Source: Saprospiraceae bacterium
GTDB lineage: Bacteria > Bacteroidota > Bacteroidia > Chitinophagales > Saprospiraceae
NCBI GenBank assembly: GCA_028285545.1
Contig: JANQPA010000024.1
Coordinates: forward strand, 1-64,000
DNA: 64,000 nt
Reading direction: 5' to 3'
Every line of letters begins with the position of its first letter. Positions within the stretch are counted from its first letter, which is position 1. Below the pieces are notes generated by a model that saw only the letters and a list, made by a program, of their open reading frames with translations, searched no databases and was not told where the DNA came from. Of the stretch, positions 63,108 to 64,000 are shown one piece after another. Both the position numbers and the translations under genes were made by a program.

Positions 63108-64000
63108 ATGCTACTCAAATCCTTTCCTGACATCCATTGGCTAAGAAAACAAGCAAGAAATAACTTTCAAGATCGTAGGGGAGTTAATAACCTAAAACTT
63201 CCTGCTAAAGGCTGGCCAAATGTAGTATTAAACACTACCACCACTCAGAAAGTGGAAAGATGTGATATCCTGGCTCCTTTTAGTTTGTTTATGAATCTTT
63301 CAGGAAGTAGTAGGGTTATTGTTGATGGCCAAAATATAAACTTAAGTGCAGATACATTTTGTTTAGTCAATAAAGGCCAGATTTATGATTTATTATTGAA
63401 CGGTCAGGGGAGTACTACTACCTTTAATATACATTTTGGAGAGCAGCTTTTTGCTGAAGCTTTGCATAATCTATACCATTTTGATGCCCAACTTTTGGAT
63501 CATCCACTTCCTGAAAAAGGACTGACTTTTCAAACTTTTCAAAAGCCAAAATGGAAAGATGGACATTTAAGGCAGATGATTCGAATACTTCAAAGGCATT
63601 ATCAAAAGAAAGAGCGGAACAATTATCAGGATGATGAGGAATTTGCTCTACTCGTTTCGATTTTAGAGATGGTTTTAATAAGATCAGGGCAAGAAATGAA
63701 GAGATTGCAACATATTTCAGCTTTAAAAAATTCAACTAAAGCAGAACTCTATAAAAGACTACATCTTTCTCTAGAATATATTCATGAATATTATCGGAAC
63801 ACTGTTTCCCTTGATGAATTGAGTCAGATAGCCTGTATGTCAAAGTTTCATTATCTAAGATCTTTTAAGCAGGCATTCTTTTGCTCTCCTCACCAATATA
63901 TCATGAAAATAAGACTTCAAAAGGCTGAAGACTTGCTGATTTCCTCCAATTTGACTATCCTAGAAATTGCCGACAAAATAGGATTTGAAGAACCCAATTC
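63108..64000 (+). CDS. AraC-family regulator, 3' end cut by window
   Basis: The frame is open from the ATG at 63108 to the window end (about 297 residues). It has an N-terminal effector-like region (1-190, with FMNLSGSSRVIVDGQNINLS) and an AraC DNA-binding domain: NTVSLDELSQIACMSKFHYL as the first helix-turn-helix and SSNLTILEIADKIGFEEPN as the second, interrupted before its end. It follows a strong terminator, so it is a separate unit. Target and effector are unknown. Confidence 0.87.
   Translation, partial: MLLKSFPDIHWLRKQARNNFQDRRGVNNLKLPAKGWPNVVLNTTTTQKVERCDILAPFSLFMNLSGSSRVIVDGQNINLSADTFCLVNKGQIYDLLLNGQGSTTTFNIHFGEQLFAEALHNLYHFDAQLLDHPLPEKGLTFQTFQKPKWKDGHLRQMIRILQRHYQKKERNNYQDDEEFALLVSILEMVLIRSGQEMKRLQHISALKNSTKAELYKRLHLSLEYIHEYYRNTVSLDELSQIACMSKFHYLRSFKQAFFCSPHQYIMKIRLQKAEDLLISSNLTILEIADKIGFEEPN

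Overview
The window reads as chromosomal DNA of an AT-rich Bacteroidota bacterium, most likely from the Saprospiria/Chitinophagia side of the phylum (my inference; no rRNA is present to settle it). The supporting signs are type IX secretion sorting domains at the C-termini of two secreted proteins, four-part TonB-dependent receptors with carboxypeptidase-regulatory N-domains, a FecI/FecR/receptor cell-surface signalling operon, a hybrid two-component regulator, Bacteroidota-only families (DUF2141, DUF2807, DUF2911), and TAnnTTTG-type promoters. No tRNA, rRNA, CRISPR array, prophage or complete insertion sequence was recognised.

Layout. 1-12 kb: an exported, probably lipidated class V aminotransferase-like protein, an outer-membrane beta-barrel protein, a 1,499-residue hybrid sensor/regulator and two serine hydrolase lipoproteins separated by a decayed coding stretch. 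12-14.5 kb: a secreted GH10 xylanase with a sorting domain. 14.5-20.5 kb: a tightly packed minus-strand operon of phytoene desaturase, carotenoid oxygenase, DUF2141 protein and TonB-dependent receptor, with a divergent AraC regulator. 20.7-26.5 kb: small regulators (AraC, LysR), a VOC protein, a DUF2911 protein, a membrane protein with HExxH, an unusual cysteine-containing sigma factor and an SRPBCC protein. 27-33.4 kb: a 4-alpha-glucanotransferase with two starch-binding domains, an amidohydrolase, a lipocalin-like protein and recO. 33.4-39.7 kb: a LysM protein, a four-helix-bundle (S23/IVP) gene bracketed by inverted repeats, the sigma/FecR/receptor operon and a DUF2807 protein. 39.9-51 kb is mostly housekeeping: glyS, ald, tsaE, gyrB, two tandem ppk2 genes, a PLP dehydratase, a sorting-domain protein, a monooxygenase-fold protein and a 2H phosphodiesterase. 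50.5-64 kb: a LytS/LytR-type two-component pair, a 360-bp MITE-like element, an S41 peptidase, a DUF2975/XRE/CPBP-protease operon, a tricorn-like protease, a sigma/anti-sigma/DUF4097-like operon, an EreA/ChaN-like protein and a truncated AraC gene at the window edge.

How the parts fit. Much of the region handles polymers and lipophilic compounds at the cell surface: receptors in the outer membrane, lipoproteins and sorting-domain enzymes outside, and sigma/anti-sigma or two-component systems that sense and respond. The carotenoid cluster suggests modification and cleavage of a carotenoid coupled to an outer-membrane receptor. Intergenic spaces are unusually rich in palindromes and short dispersed repeats. 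The most interesting are arrays of a GGTATTGGG-like unit that flank the four-helix-bundle gene in inverted orientation and also occur alone elsewhere, and the MITE-like element that sits inside one of those solitary arrays.
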